DNA of 64,000 bases from an uncultured Prochlorococcus sp. (lineage in GTDB: Bacteria > Cyanobacteriota > Cyanobacteriia > PCC-6307 > Cyanobiaceae), in contig CABYJE010000001.1 in assembly GCA_902519235.1 (NCBI GenBank), forward strand, positions 62,001 through 126,000. Reading direction: 5' to 3'. A program made the translations under genes and the position numbers. Under the pieces are notes generated by a model. That model did no database searches and had not been told where the DNA came from. It worked only from the letters and a program-made list of their open reading frames with translations. Positions 34,104-43,954 of this stretch are shown here, in pieces. Numbering within the stretch: the first letter of the stretch is position 1; the number at the start of each line of letters is the position of its first letter.

Positions 34104-35642
34104 TCATTGAGACAATATCTCAATTTTTTTCAGTTTTGCGTCTCGATAGTAATGATTCAATATTTGTTCATAAGAGAACCCTAATTTAGCCATTTCAATT
34201 GCTCCTGACTGAGATAAACCTACACCATGACCGAAGCCTCCTCCTCTCAAAAGCCATAAATCATCACTTAATTTATTAATAGTAAACAAATTACTAGGTA
34301 TAAAATTTAATACCCGTCGGATATCATCTTTAACTAGAACAATAGATTTATTAACTTTATTTGTTTGTATTTCTAATTTTGTCACTCTGCCACTAAACCC
34401 ACGTTCAATAGAATTTAAATCAAAGACATCATCATTAATATTAATAAGTTTGTTTTTAATTAACTTTTCTTTAATTTCAAGACTAGAAATTTTCTTTTTC
34501 CATCGAAAAAGAGAATGATTACTCCCATAAAACTGTTCTTTGTCAAAATCTAAAAAATTATTTACCTCAGATTCACTTATAATTGGAAGTTGAAAATTTT
34601 TATTTAATGATTTAGAACCATCAATGATTGAATTAAAATAAGGAAAATCTTGAATTTGCCAAGACTCTCCCGCAGTAGCAGATACGCCACCATTAGAACC
34701 ATGGTAAAAAGCATTTATTGGTTGATTTCTATAAGTAAGAATTAAATTTGAAGTTGCTTCTATAGCTTTTTGCACTTTTTTATTTGTAATTTTAGGAGGC
34801 TTATAAACTTGGCATTGAGTAGTGATACATAAATGATATTTATCCATATTAAATCTATCAGAATTAAAAATACCCCAAGTTCTTGCTATGACTGCTTGTG
34901 CTTTGAGTGCTTCTAAAGGAGAATTCGGTCCAATTTCATATGGCAAAACACCTGCTAAATAATCATCAAACTCAATTTTTTGAACTAACGTCCAAGTTCC
35001 ATATAAATCTTTTAATAAATAAAAATTTTTGCCAAAATTGACGCCATTTATTGTTATGTCCTCTTGAGCATGAATATATATAGGCCCTTCGAGTTTCATA
35101 AGACTATATTCGCTTCTAAGAACAGGAATAATTTGAAAATTTTTTATTTTTCTAGAAATCTTATTTTTTAATTCAAACTCTGGCAGATCGTCTTCAAATG
35201 GAATCCATACTTCCCAATTTTTAGGGTAAGCAATAGTCGTCTCAAATCCTTTATCTTTAAGTTTCTCTGCTTGTTTTTTTGCTGATTCATAGCTAGCAAA
35301 AGGACCAAAAACAATTCTTTCGATTGTTTTTGGATTTTTGACGGGCATATCCACCCAACTAATATTAATCTCTTTTGATTTATGTTTAATACCGTTAGAC
35401 GATATCAAATTTAAAAACCCTTTATCAGTGATAAAATTGATATTCTTTTTTTTTGAAAAACTGTCATTATCCCCGCCTAAATATTGCTTTAAACCAATTA
35501 AAAATTTTCCTTTTTTAATTTCATTATTGAGTTCAACATTTTGCAATTCTTCTCCTTGTACATTTGAAGTAAATTTAGTATTTATTAATAAAAGAGAAAT
35601 GCATCCTAAAAATAAATTTAAAAAGGCAAATTTAAGTTTCAT
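34104..35642 (-). CDS. SpoIID/LytB-domain protein with SPOR-like region
   Basis: Exported protein of 512 aa. A signal sequence (about 1-28, FAFLNLFLGCISLLLIN) is followed by a SPOR-like repeat (about 105-155: IVFGPFASYESAKKQAEKL and GFETTIAYP), and then a SpoIID/LytB domain. That domain shows YLAGVLPYEIG, ALKAQAVIARTW, FYHGSNGGVSATAGESW and FGHGVGLSQSGAIEMA. SpoIID proteins bind or cleave denuded peptidoglycan, and LytB enhances amidases, so cell-wall turnover is likely. It precedes the GT2 gene by 27 bases on the same strand and is divergent from rpmI. Confidence 0.88.
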   Translation of the reverse strand: MKLKFAFLNLFLGCISLLLINTKFTSNVQGEELQNVELNNEIKKGKFLIGLKQYLGGDNDSFSKKKNINFITDKGFLNLISSNGIKHKSKEINISWVDMPVKNPKTIERIVFGPFASYESAKKQAEKLKDKGFETTIAYPKNWEVWIPFEDDLPEFELKNKISRKIKNFQIIPVLRSEYSLMKLEGPIYIHAQEDITINGVNFGKNFYLLKDLYGTWTLVQKIEFDDYLAGVLPYEIGPNSPLEALKAQAVIARTWGIFNSDRFNMDKYHLCITTQCQVYKPPKITNKKVQKAIEATSNLILTYRNQPINAFYHGSNGGVSATAGESWQIQDFPYFNSIIDGSKSLNKNFQLPIISESEVNNFLDFDKEQFYGSNHSLFRWKKKISSLEIKEKLIKNKLININDDVFDLNSIERGFSGRVTKLEIQTNKVNKSIVLVKDDIRRVLNFIPSNLFTINKLSDDLWLLRGGGFGHGVGLSQSGAIEMAKLGFSYEQILNHYYRDAKLKKIEILSQ

Positions 35643-35733
35643 AATTTAGAACTTTCTTAATCAATTAAAAACTTTAATTTGCACCAATGCATATAAAGGT
35701 TTAGATTATCCTAATTAAACACATTTGACTTAA

Positions 35734-35931
35734 ATGTCTAAACTAAAAACTCGTAAATCAGCTGCCAAAAGATTTAAAGCTACTGCGACAGGTAAATTCA
35801 TGAGAAGAAGAGCTTTCCATAATCATCTACTTGATCATAAAAGCTCAAAATTAAAAAGACATCTATCAACAAAAGCCGTAGTTGATGAAAGAGATGCTGA
35901 TAATGTAAGATTAATGATTCCATACGCATAA
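35734..35931 (+). CDS. rpmI: 50S ribosomal protein L35
   Basis: Small basic ribosomal protein (65 aa): [19 protein letters not shown] at the N-terminus, then [22 protein letters not shown]. Paired with rplT 28 bases downstream. The 91-base leader shows no recognisable L20-binding structure by eye. Confidence 0.96.
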
Positions 35932-35959
35932 ATCTTTAACCAATTTTTATTAGATATTC

Positions 35960-36304
35960 ATGGCACGCGTAAAAAGAGGCAACATAGCCAGAAAAAGAAG
36001 AAACAAAATCTTAAATCTTGCAAAAGGTTTTAGAGGCGGCAACAAAAATCTTTTCAGAACAGCAAATCAAAGAGTGATGAAAGCTCTTTGTAACGCTTAT
36101 AGGGATAGAAGAAGAAGAAAAAGAGATTTTAGAAGACTTTGGATTGCTAGAATTAACGCATCTGCCAGGATAAATGGTACAAACTATAGCAAGTTGATAA
36201 ATGGCATGAAAAATTCAGAAATTATTATTAATAGAAAAATGCTTGCTCAATTAGCCTTAAACGATCCCAAGTGTTTTGAAAAAATTGTTTCTTCCGTTAG
36301 TTAA
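35960..36304 (+). CDS. rplT: 50S ribosomal protein L20
   Basis: Early-assembly 23S rRNA-binding protein (114 aa): [54 protein letters not shown]. In many bacteria L20 represses its own operon; no matching leader is obvious here. The TPR gene follows after 39 bases. Confidence 0.96.
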   Translation: MARVKRGNIARKRRNKILNLAKGFRGGNKNLFRTANQRVMKALCNAYRDRRRRKRDFRRLWIARINASARINGTNYSKLINGMKNSEIIINRKMLAQLALNDPKCFEKIVSSVS

Positions 36305-36343
36305 TAGAAAAAAGAATATAATCTAGAAAAGTTAATATAAATA

Positions 36344-36901
36344 ATGGAAATATCTTCTTTTCAATCTTATTTAATAATTCTTTTTGTTGTATTAATAATA
36401 ATTTCTATTTTTGTATTCAGACAATTTCTAAAAACAAGAAGTGAAGAATTAAATTTAGTAAAATTCGAGCAGAAAGGTTTAGATTCTCTCACCCAAGCTA
36501 CAGAATTATATGAATTTGGGTCTATTCAGATAAAAAAAAGATTATATTCTGAAGCAACTAAAACTTTTTTAAAAGCAATTGAAAATTATGAAAATGAACC
36601 TGATGAAGCCAAAGCGATAATAAACAATGCTTTAGGGTTCTCTTATGCTGCTCAAAATGAATTTAAGAAAGCAATTAAACACTATAACTCTGCAATAAAA
36701 TCACTTCCAGAATATCCTATAGCCCTAAATAACCTCGCATCAGCACAACAGCGTTTACTTGAGTACGACTTGGCATATGCAACTTATCAAAAGGTTTTGG
36801 TGATAGATCCAAAAAACAAAACAGCAATTAAAAAAAGTAAGGAGTTAGAAAAAAGAAATAATTACAAACCTTATAAAGGTATTAAGGATAAGGGATTCTA
36901 A
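36344..36901 (+). CDS. Membrane-anchored TPR protein
   Basis: Protein of 185 aa with one N-terminal hydrophobic helix (about 7-28, [18 protein letters not shown]) and about three tetratricopeptide repeats (about 65-165: [56 protein letters not shown]). TPRs bind partner proteins; an assembly or scaffolding role is possible but no partner is indicated. thiG starts 2 bases after its stop. Confidence 0.8.
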   Translation: MEISSFQSYLIILFVVLIIISIFVFRQFLKTRSEELNLVKFEQKGLDSLTQATELYEFGSIQIKKRLYSEATKTFLKAIENYENEPDEAKAIINNALGFSYAAQNEFKKAIKHYNSAIKSLPEYPIALNNLASAQQRLLEYDLAYATYQKVLVIDPKNKTAIKKSKELEKRNNYKPYKGIKDKGF

Positions 36902-36903
36902 AT

Positions 36904-37698
36904 ATGGAAAATTATTCTTCTTTACTAATTGGTGGAAAACAATTTTCCAGTAGATTAATGGTGGGTACTGGCAAATACAAATCTACTGAAGATATGGAAG
37001 AAAGTTTGTCAAATTCTGAAACAGAAATTATAACCGTCGCTGTTAGAAGAATTAAAAATGATCAGACCGGAGAAAATTTACTCGAAAAGATAAACTGGAA
37101 AAAATACTGGATGCTTCCTAATACAGCTGGATGTGTTAATTCCGAAGAGGCAGTGAGAATAGCAATTTTAGGTAGAGAACTTGCAAAATTATCTGGTCAA
37201 GAAGAAAATAATTTTGTGAAATTAGAAGTTATTCCTGACAAAAAGTATTTGCTACCAGATCCAATAGAAACCATTAAAGCAGCCGAAATTTTAATAAAAA
37301 AGGGTTTTGCTGTACTTCCCTATATCAATGCAGATCCTATTCTTGCAAAAAGACTAGAAGAAATAGGTTGTGCAACTGTAATGCCATTGGGCTCGCCTAT
37401 AGGCTCCGGGCAAGGTTTATTAAATTTATCAAATATAAGGATAATTATTGAGAATGCAAAAGTGCCAGTAATAATTGACGCAGGTATTGGGGTGCCTAGT
37501 GAAGCTTCTCAAGCTATGGAAATTGGAGCTGATGGCGTCTTAATCAATAGTGCAATAGCACAAGCTAAAAATCCTGCTCTAATGGCTCAAGCGATAAATT
37601 ATGGTGTTAAAGCTGGCAGGCAAGCTTTTCTGGCAGGAAGAATTAAAAAACAAGACTTTGCAGTAGCAAGTTCACCGGAAAAAAACATATCTACCTAA
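36904..37698 (+). CDS. thiG: Thiazole synthase
   Basis: Builds the thiazole phosphate of thiamine from deoxyxylulose phosphate, glycine imine and the ThiS thiocarboxylate. The 264-aa barrel has [16 protein letters not shown] with the Schiff-base Lys region, [46 protein letters not shown] and [22 protein letters not shown]. Nearly touches the TPR gene. The 165 bases after it hold no feature I can identify, apart from the likely sqdB promoter region. Confidence 0.95.
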   Translation: MENYSSLLIGGKQFSSRLMVGTGKYKSTEDMEESLSNSETEIITVAVRRIKNDQTGENLLEKINWKKYWMLPNTAGCVNSEEAVRIAILGRELAKLSGQEENNFVKLEVIPDKKYLLPDPIETIKAAEILIKKGFAVLPYINADPILAKRLEEIGCATVMPLGSPIGSGQGLLNLSNIRIIIENAKVPVIIDAGIGVPSEASQAMEIGADGVLINSAIAQAKNPALMAQAINYGVKAGRQAFLAGRIKKQDFAVASSPEKNIST

Positions 37699-37863
37699 TT
37701 CTCTTTATTGAGCAAAGTTTAAAATAGAATAAAAACTAATTATTTTATTCATAATAATTAAGAAAGAAGATTTGAAACTATTTTCAATGTTTTTTCGCAA
37801 ATTGGAAGCACACTGTAGTAATTTAATAAATATATTATGAATCTATTAATTCTGGAGTTCTGA

Positions 37864-39057
37864 GTGAAAGTTATTGTTCTAGGTGGAGATGGTTTTTGCG
37901 GTTGGCCTTGTGCGGTGAATTTAGCAGAGCAAAATCATGATGTAATTATTGTCGACAATTTAAGTCGTAGAAAAATTGATATTGATCTAGAGGTAGAATC
38001 TTTAACTCCAATTGCTTCGATAACAGAACGACTTTCTGCATGGGAAGAAATTGGAGGTAAGCCTATGAGATTTATTAACATGGATATCTCTAAACAATAT
38101 CAAAAATTACTCGATTTGCTTATTGATGAAAAGCCAGATTCTGTGATCCATTTTGCAGAACAAAGAGCAGCGCCTTACTCGATGAAATCTAGTTTTACCA
38201 AAAGATATACAGTAGATAATAATGTTAATGGCACCCACAACCTTCTTGCTGCAATTGTAGAGAGTAATTTAGATATTCATGTTGTACATTTAGGAACAAT
38301 GGGAGTCTACGGATATGGATCACATAGGGGTGCAACAATTCCAGAAGGTTATTTAAAAGTTGAAGTTCCTCAACCAGATGGAAGCCGCTTTGAAGAAGAA
38401 ATATTACACCCAGCAAGTCCAGGTAGTGTTTACCATATGACTAAAACTTTAGATCAATTATTATTTCTTTATTACAACAAAAATGATCTTGTAAGGATTA
38501 CTGATCTACATCAAGGTATTGTTTGGGGAACAAATACAGAAGCAACTTTAAAAGATCCTAGATTAACAAACCGATTTGACTACGACGGAGATTATGGAAC
38601 TGTTCTAAACAGATTTCTGATGCAAGCTGCAATTGGATATCCATTAAGTGTTCATGGAACAGGAGGACAAACAAGAGCCTTTATTCACATAAAAGATTCT
38701 GTAAAATGTGTGCAACTTGCTCTTGAAAATCCTCCAAAACCTGGAGATAGAGTTAAAATTTTTAATCAAATGACTGAAAGTCATCAAGTTGGAGAACTAG
38801 CTAAAAAAGTTGCGTCTCTAACAGGTGCTGATATCAATTATTTACCAAATCCAAGAAATGAAGCAGTAGAAAATGATCTCATTGTTGATAATAAATGCTT
38901 TATAGAATTAGGTTTAAACCCAACGACTCTTGATAATGGCTTATTAGAAGAAGTTGTTGAAGTTGCAAAAAAATACTCCAATAGATGTGATCTTAAGCGC
39001 ATACCTTGCGTTTCATCTTGGACTAAAAAACAAGCTGAGGCTATAAAGACTAATTAA
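37864..39057 (+). CDS. sqdB: UDP-sulfoquinovose synthase
   Basis: Makes UDP-sulfoquinovose from UDP-glucose and sulfite, for the thylakoid sulfolipid SQDG. The 397-aa SDR-fold protein has the NAD motif VLGGDGFCGWPCA, the catalytic region TMGVYGYGSHRGATIPEGY, and YHMTKTLDQ (YxxxK). GTG start at 37864. Sulfolipid replaces phospholipid in oligotrophic picocyanobacteria, saving phosphorus. sqdX follows 27 bases later. Confidence 0.96.
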   Translation: MKVIVLGGDGFCGWPCAVNLAEQNHDVIIVDNLSRRKIDIDLEVESLTPIASITERLSAWEEIGGKPMRFINMDISKQYQKLLDLLIDEKPDSVIHFAEQRAAPYSMKSSFTKRYTVDNNVNGTHNLLAAIVESNLDIHVVHLGTMGVYGYGSHRGATIPEGYLKVEVPQPDGSRFEEEILHPASPGSVYHMTKTLDQLLFLYYNKNDLVRITDLHQGIVWGTNTEATLKDPRLTNRFDYDGDYGTVLNRFLMQAAIGYPLSVHGTGGQTRAFIHIKDSVKCVQLALENPPKPGDRVKIFNQMTESHQVGELAKKVASLTGADINYLPNPRNEAVENDLIVDNKCFIELGLNPTTLDNGLLEEVVEVAKKYSNRCDLKRIPCVSSWTKKQAEAIKTN

Positions 39058-39084
39058 AATTTCTGAAATAATAACCTTAAGAAA

Positions 39085-40218
39085 GTGAAAATTGCATTGT
39101 TTACTGAAACTTTTTTACCTAAAGTTGACGGCATAGTCACAAGACTAACTAAAACGATTGAATTTTTAATAAAAAATGGTGATGAAGTTATAATTTTTTG
39201 TCCAGAGGGGTGTCCAGAATCATATATGGGCGCAACTGTAGTAGGAGTTGCAGCAATGCCATTACCCTTATACCCAGAGTTAAAACTTGGTTTACCAGGT
39301 CCTGCAGTCTCAGATAAGTTAGAAAAATTTAACCCAGATTTGATACATGTTGTTAATCCAGCTGTACTTGGATTAGGTGGCATATGGTTAGCGAAAACTA
39401 ATAATATCCCTTTAATTGCCAGTTACCATACTCATCTTCCTAAATATCTAGAACATTACGGTATGGGTATGTTAGAGCCACTTTTATGGGAATTACTTAA
39501 AGCAGCACATAATCAAGCCTTATTAAATTTATGTACATCTACCGCTATGGTAAATGAGTTAAAAGATAAAGGTATTCAAAGGACTGCTCTATGGCAAAGG
39601 GGAGTAGATACTTACAGTTTCCGACCAGATTTGAGAAGTGAGAAAATGAGAAAAAAATTATTTGGGGAATATAACGATGCTAATTATTTATTGATTTATG
39701 TCGGAAGATTATCAGCAGAAAAACAAATTGAGAGAATTAAACCAGTCTTAGAAAGTATCCCTAATGCTTGCCTAGCACTTGTAGGTGACGGACCGTATAG
39801 AAACCAACTTGAAAAAATCTTCGAAAATACCAAGACTAATTTCATAGGATATTTATCTGGCGATGAACTTGCTAGCGCCTATGCCTCTGGAGATATATTT
39901 TTATTTCCATCTAGTACAGAAACACTTGGGTTAGTTTTACTAGAAGCAATGGCAGCAGGATGTCCAGTTATCGGAGCCAACAAAGGGGGGATTCCAGATA
40001 TTATTAGCGATGGGATTAATGGTTGTTTATATGATCCTGATGAAAAAGATAATGGAGAAAAGAGTTTGATTAAAGCGACAAAAAAAATTCTAGAGAATGA
40101 AGATAAAAGGGAATTTATGAGGAAAGAGGCACGAAACGAAGCTGAAAAATGGAATTGGAATCAAGCAACATTACAACTGCAAAATTATTATAAAGATACT
40201 CTCAAAGAAATAGATTAA
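39085..40218 (+). CDS. sqdX: SQDG synthase, GT4 glycosyltransferase
   Basis: Transfers sulfoquinovose to diacylglycerol. The 377-aa protein has a two-domain GT-B fold: IALFTETFLPKVDGIVTRL near the start, SYHTHLPKYLEHYG, then LIYVGRLSAEKQIERI and PSSTETLGLVLLEAMAAGCPV with the E-x7-E motif. GTG start at 39085. Function follows from adjacency to sqdB as well as from the sequence. Confidence 0.94.
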   Translation: MKIALFTETFLPKVDGIVTRLTKTIEFLIKNGDEVIIFCPEGCPESYMGATVVGVAAMPLPLYPELKLGLPGPAVSDKLEKFNPDLIHVVNPAVLGLGGIWLAKTNNIPLIASYHTHLPKYLEHYGMGMLEPLLWELLKAAHNQALLNLCTSTAMVNELKDKGIQRTALWQRGVDTYSFRPDLRSEKMRKKLFGEYNDANYLLIYVGRLSAEKQIERIKPVLESIPNACLALVGDGPYRNQLEKIFENTKTNFIGYLSGDELASAYASGDIFLFPSSTETLGLVLLEAMAAGCPVIGANKGGIPDIISDGINGCLYDPDEKDNGEKSLIKATKKILENEDKREFMRKEARNEAEKWNWNQATLQLQNYYKDTLKEID

Positions 40219-40230
40219 ACCAAATCTAAA

Positions 40231-40479
40231 TTATGCTACGTGTGGAGGTGTAGGACTACTATACGAATTTAAGGGAAGTATTAAAGTAGCAATATTTTGA
40301 TTCTTTTCAGGCCTTTTTCTCTTTGAGAATTTTTTACCAAAAGGTACTCTAATAACATTAGTTCCCTCAATGGAACAAATGTTTGAGTTATCTTCTGAAA
40401 AATTATTGACAAAATTTGGTAAGTCAACATTTTTAGCTGGAAAGCGCTTGATATTACCAGATTTAAAATCTTTGGTCAT
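40231..40479 (-). CDS. Conserved-looking small protein, unknown
   Basis: ORF of 82 codons convergent with sqdX (12 bases apart). It begins MTKDFKSGNIKRFPAKN, has a central NSNICSIEGTNVIRVPFGKKF and a Pro-rich end (SYSSPTPPHVA). No signal peptide, membrane helix or known motif is seen. Its size and isolated setting, with a 128-base gap before gcvP, make it a likely real gene, and codon use looks like that of its neighbours. Function unknown. Confidence 0.6.
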   Translation of the reverse strand: MTKDFKSGNIKRFPAKNVDLPNFVNNFSEDNSNICSIEGTNVIRVPFGKKFSKRKRPEKNQNIATLILPLNSYSSPTPPHVA

Positions 40480-40607
40480 AGCTTCAAATACCCCAAAAAA
40501 TTTGATGCTTGATTATTGTAATAAAAAAATTTAAAAAAATTCTATAAGAAAATATTAAATTTTATTCTCACTGATAATAACTAAGTAAATACGAGGACGC
40601 TAGTCTT

Positions 40608-43517
40608 TTAAGCACATTTTTTTTCTTCGAAAGTCTCTCCTTGATTTACATTGCAAGAACAAATTAAATTGCGATCGCCATATGCATTATTGATCCTAGA
40701 AACTGAAGACCAAAATTTAATAGATGTTGGAGTTTTATAAGGAAAAGAAGCTTTTTCTTTTGAATAAGGATAATGCCAATTATCAGCAATTAACTCTTTC
40801 AGCGTATGGGGAGCGTTACTTATTACATTATTATTCTTTAATTCAATATTTTTTTCTATTTCGCTTATTTCTTCTCCAATCAAAAGCATAGCCTCACAAA
40901 ATCTCTCCAATTCAGCCAAACTTTCACTTTCAGTAGGCTCTATCATTATCGTCTCTGGAACAGGCCAACTTATAGTTGGGGCATGAAAACTATAATCTAT
41001 TAATCGTTTAGCTAAATCATTTACACTCAAACCGGTTTTAGATTTTAAATCTCTAAAATCTAAAATACATTCATGTGCGACAAAATTATTTTTTCCTTTA
41101 TAAAGAATCTTGAATTTATGCTTTAAAGAATGCGCAATATAATTTGCAGATAAAATTGCATGCGCAGTTGCTTTCCTGAGACCTCTAAGACCAGCCATTT
41201 TTATATACATCCAACTTATTGGAAGAATACTTGCACTCCCATGCTTGGCAGAGGATACGTAATTGGAACTATTAGATAAATTATTATCCATTAAAGAATG
41301 AGTAGGAAGAAATGGACTTAAAGTTTCTGATGCAGCAACTGGACCAACGCCTGGACCACCACCTCCATGTGGAATGCAAAATGTTTTATGTAAATTCAAA
41401 TGACAAACATCAATACCATAATTCCCCGGTTTGCATAATCCAACCTGAGCGTTCAAATTTGCTCCATCTAAATAGACAAATCCTCCAACAGAGTGAATTA
41501 AGTCACATATCTCTCTGATTTGCAATTCAAAAACTCCATGAGTAGAGGGGTAGGTCAACATAAGGGCTCCTATTTGGTTATCAAATTTCTTGACCTTGAT
41601 GGACAAGTCTTGAAAATCAATATTTCCTTCGTCATCACATTCAACCGTTAAAACATCAAATCCTGCCATAACTGCACTAGCAGGATTGGTTCCATGAGCA
41701 CTTTTAGGAATTAAACATTTTTTTCTTGAAAGTTCACCTTTTGATTCAAAATAAGAATTTATTGCCAATAATCCTGCAAACTCTCCTTGAGAACCTGCAT
41801 TTGGTTGAAAAGAAACTGACTTTAAACCAACAATATAACTTATCCATTTTTCTAAGTCAGATATTATTTTTGAATAGCCCTTAGTTTGATCTTGTGGAGA
41901 AAAAGGATGAATAGAAGATAAATTAGCCCATGAGACTGGATTTAACTCTGCTGCAGAATTTAACTTCATGGTACAGCTTCCCAATGGCATCATCCCATCT
42001 ACCAGAGAAAAATCTTTTTCAGCAAGTCGGAATATATATCTCATTAATTCCGTTTCACTTTGGTAATTTGTGAATATATCTTGCTGCATCCATTTACTGG
42101 ATCTCAAAGCTAAACTTTCAAGATGAAATCTTTTATCAAATTTTATATGCTTTAAATCTTCTTTTTTATCTATAAGGTTTGCTATGAAAGTCAAAATATC
42201 TTTAATTTCTTTTTCGTTACTAAGCTCATCTAAAGAGATCCCAAAACCAGTTGAATTTTCAATGGTTGATCCCAACGGCAAAATTCTAAAGTTATACCCA
42301 TTTTTTTGAGCTTCATTATGGATCTTCTGGGAGTGCCTAGAATAAACATCAACACTATCAAATCTAATCCCATCAGGAATATCAAAACCTAAATCAGCTA
42401 AACATGATTCTAAATTTATTCTCAACTCCACTAATCTCTTAGCAATTTGCGTTAATCCAGAAGGTCCATGATAAATAGCGTAAAAAGAAGAAATTATAGC
42501 TAACAAAGATTGAGCAGTACAAATGTTACTCGTGGCTTTTTCCCTTCTAATATGTTGCTCTCTTGTTTGCAATGCTAATCTTAGAGACTTTTCTCCATTT
42601 TTAGAGAGAGTTTGCCCAACAATTCTTCCAGGTATCAGCCTTTTATATTTTTCGCTACAAGCAAAATATGCTGCATGGGGTCCACCAAAACCCATTGGAA
42701 CACCAAATCTTTGCATACTACCAACTGCAACATCAACACCAAATTCAGAAATTGGTTTAATTAAAACTTGTGCCAATGGATCAATACATGCCGTTACAAT
42801 AATTTCTGATCTATGTGCTTGGGATATTAAGAATGTGGGATCATATAATTGCCCATTTTTTCCTGGTAATTGCAATAACATTCCAAAAACATCTTCATGA
42901 TTAGGAAGGTTACTTTGAGTAAAGCGTTTTAAGGATATTCCCAAAGGTTTTGCTCTGGTTTGTAGAACATTAAAAGTATGATCAAAAACATTTGATTCCA
43001 CTAAGTACACTTTTGAAGATTTATTTTTTCTTGCGGAAAAACTCATAGCCATAGCTTCTGCAGCAGCAGTACCCTCATCTAACAAAGATGCATTGGCAAC
43101 AGGGAATCCTGTTAGTTCACAAACAATCGTCTGAAAATTAAATAGAGCTTCTAATCTTCCTTGGGCAATTTCTGCTTGATATGGGGTGTAAGACGTGTAC
43201 CACCTTGGATTTTCAAGAACATGTCTTTGGATTACTTTAGGCATGTGATTGTCATAATAACCAAGGCCTATTAGTGATCTCATTTTAGTATTTTTCTTCG
43301 CAATCTCTTCTAATTCATTTAAAGCCTCAATTTCTGAACAACCTTGGGGCAATATTTCTGAAGATTTATCTTTAAGTTGAATATCTTCAGGAATAACTTG
43401 ATTTATAAATTGATCAATATTATTAAAACCAAGCTTATTCAGCATAATTCTTTCATCATTATTTCCTAATCCAAGATGCCTATCTATAAACAAATCGGAA
43501 CCAAATTTGGATTTCAT
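40608..43517 (-). CDS. gcvP: Glycine dehydrogenase (decarboxylating), P protein
   Basis: PLP enzyme that decarboxylates glycine and loads the aminomethyl group on lipoyl-GcvH; in cyanobacteria it helps recycle photorespiratory glycine. The 969-aa protein has a tandem fold: RHLGLGNNDERIMLNKLG at the start, GLGYYDNHMP, TPYQAEIAQGRLEAL, and LNLHKTFCIPHGGGGPGVG with the PLP lysine at K711. Full length for the long single-chain form. Follows gcvH by 45 bases on the same strand. Confidence 0.97.
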   Translation of the reverse strand: MKSKFGSDLFIDRHLGLGNNDERIMLNKLGFNNIDQFINQVIPEDIQLKDKSSEILPQGCSEIEALNELEEIAKKNTKMRSLIGLGYYDNHMPKVIQRHVLENPRWYTSYTPYQAEIAQGRLEALFNFQTIVCELTGFPVANASLLDEGTAAAEAMAMSFSARKNKSSKVYLVESNVFDHTFNVLQTRAKPLGISLKRFTQSNLPNHEDVFGMLLQLPGKNGQLYDPTFLISQAHRSEIIVTACIDPLAQVLIKPISEFGVDVAVGSMQRFGVPMGFGGPHAAYFACSEKYKRLIPGRIVGQTLSKNGEKSLRLALQTREQHIRREKATSNICTAQSLLAIISSFYAIYHGPSGLTQIAKRLVELRINLESCLADLGFDIPDGIRFDSVDVYSRHSQKIHNEAQKNGYNFRILPLGSTIENSTGFGISLDELSNEKEIKDILTFIANLIDKKEDLKHIKFDKRFHLESLALRSSKWMQQDIFTNYQSETELMRYIFRLAEKDFSLVDGMMPLGSCTMKLNSAAELNPVSWANLSSIHPFSPQDQTKGYSKIISDLEKWISYIVGLKSVSFQPNAGSQGEFAGLLAINSYFESKGELSRKKCLIPKSAHGTNPASAVMAGFDVLTVECDDEGNIDFQDLSIKVKKFDNQIGALMLTYPSTHGVFELQIREICDLIHSVGGFVYLDGANLNAQVGLCKPGNYGIDVCHLNLHKTFCIPHGGGGPGVGPVAASETLSPFLPTHSLMDNNLSNSSNYVSSAKHGSASILPISWMYIKMAGLRGLRKATAHAILSANYIAHSLKHKFKILYKGKNNFVAHECILDFRDLKSKTGLSVNDLAKRLIDYSFHAPTISWPVPETIMIEPTESESLAELERFCEAMLLIGEEISEIEKNIELKNNNVISNAPHTLKELIADNWHYPYSKEKASFPYKTPTSIKFWSSVSRINNAYGDRNLICSCNVNQGETFEEKKCA

Positions 43518-43562
43518 ATTTAAATATTTTTCTTTAAAATAGCTCTTTTTAAAAAGTTTGCC

Positions 43563-43952
43563 TTATTTTGGTACAACCTTTGATTGATATTCTTCAGAAG
43601 TCATCAAATCAGTCATTGATGCATTTGATTCTGGTTTCAAAATGACTAACCAGCCGTCTCCAATCGGATCATTCTGTAAAAGCTCAGGATTCTCAATAAC
43701 ATTTTCATTTACAGATACTATTTCCCCTGAAAAAGGCAAATAAACTTCCTCAACAGCTTTAACTGATTCTATTGTTCCAAAAGTCTCACCTTTCTCTAGA
43801 GTCGCCCCTTGATCAGCTAATTCAACAAAAACAATATCTCCTAATTGATCTATAGCAAATTCGCTAACTCCAATTTTTAATAATCCATTTTCTTCCAAGA
43901 CATATTCGTGAGTATCAGCATAGTTGAGGTTGTCTGGAAACTGGTAAGACAT
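43563..43952 (-). CDS. gcvH: Glycine cleavage system H protein
   Basis: Lipoyl carrier of the glycine cleavage complex (129 aa). The lipoylated Lys65 sits in FGTIESVKAVEEVYLP, followed by GEIVSVNENVIENPELLQNDP and GWLVILKP. Its start is 2 bases after the PLP-enzyme stop, so it is probably coupled to that gene. Confidence 0.97.
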   Translation of the reverse strand: MSYQFPDNLNYADTHEYVLEENGLLKIGVSEFAIDQLGDIVFVELADQGATLEKGETFGTIESVKAVEEVYLPFSGEIVSVNENVIENPELLQNDPIGDGWLVILKPESNASMTDLMTSEEYQSKVVPK

Positions 43953-43954
43953 GA

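Noticed and set aside
37787..37840. 17-codon frame upstream of sqdB as a leader peptide
   Set aside because: No ribosome site, no runs of one codon and no attenuator-like hairpin; likely chance.
40211..40228. TAGATT...AATCTA hairpin at the end of sqdX as terminator
   Set aside because: Six AT-rich pairs without a T-run; too weak to call.
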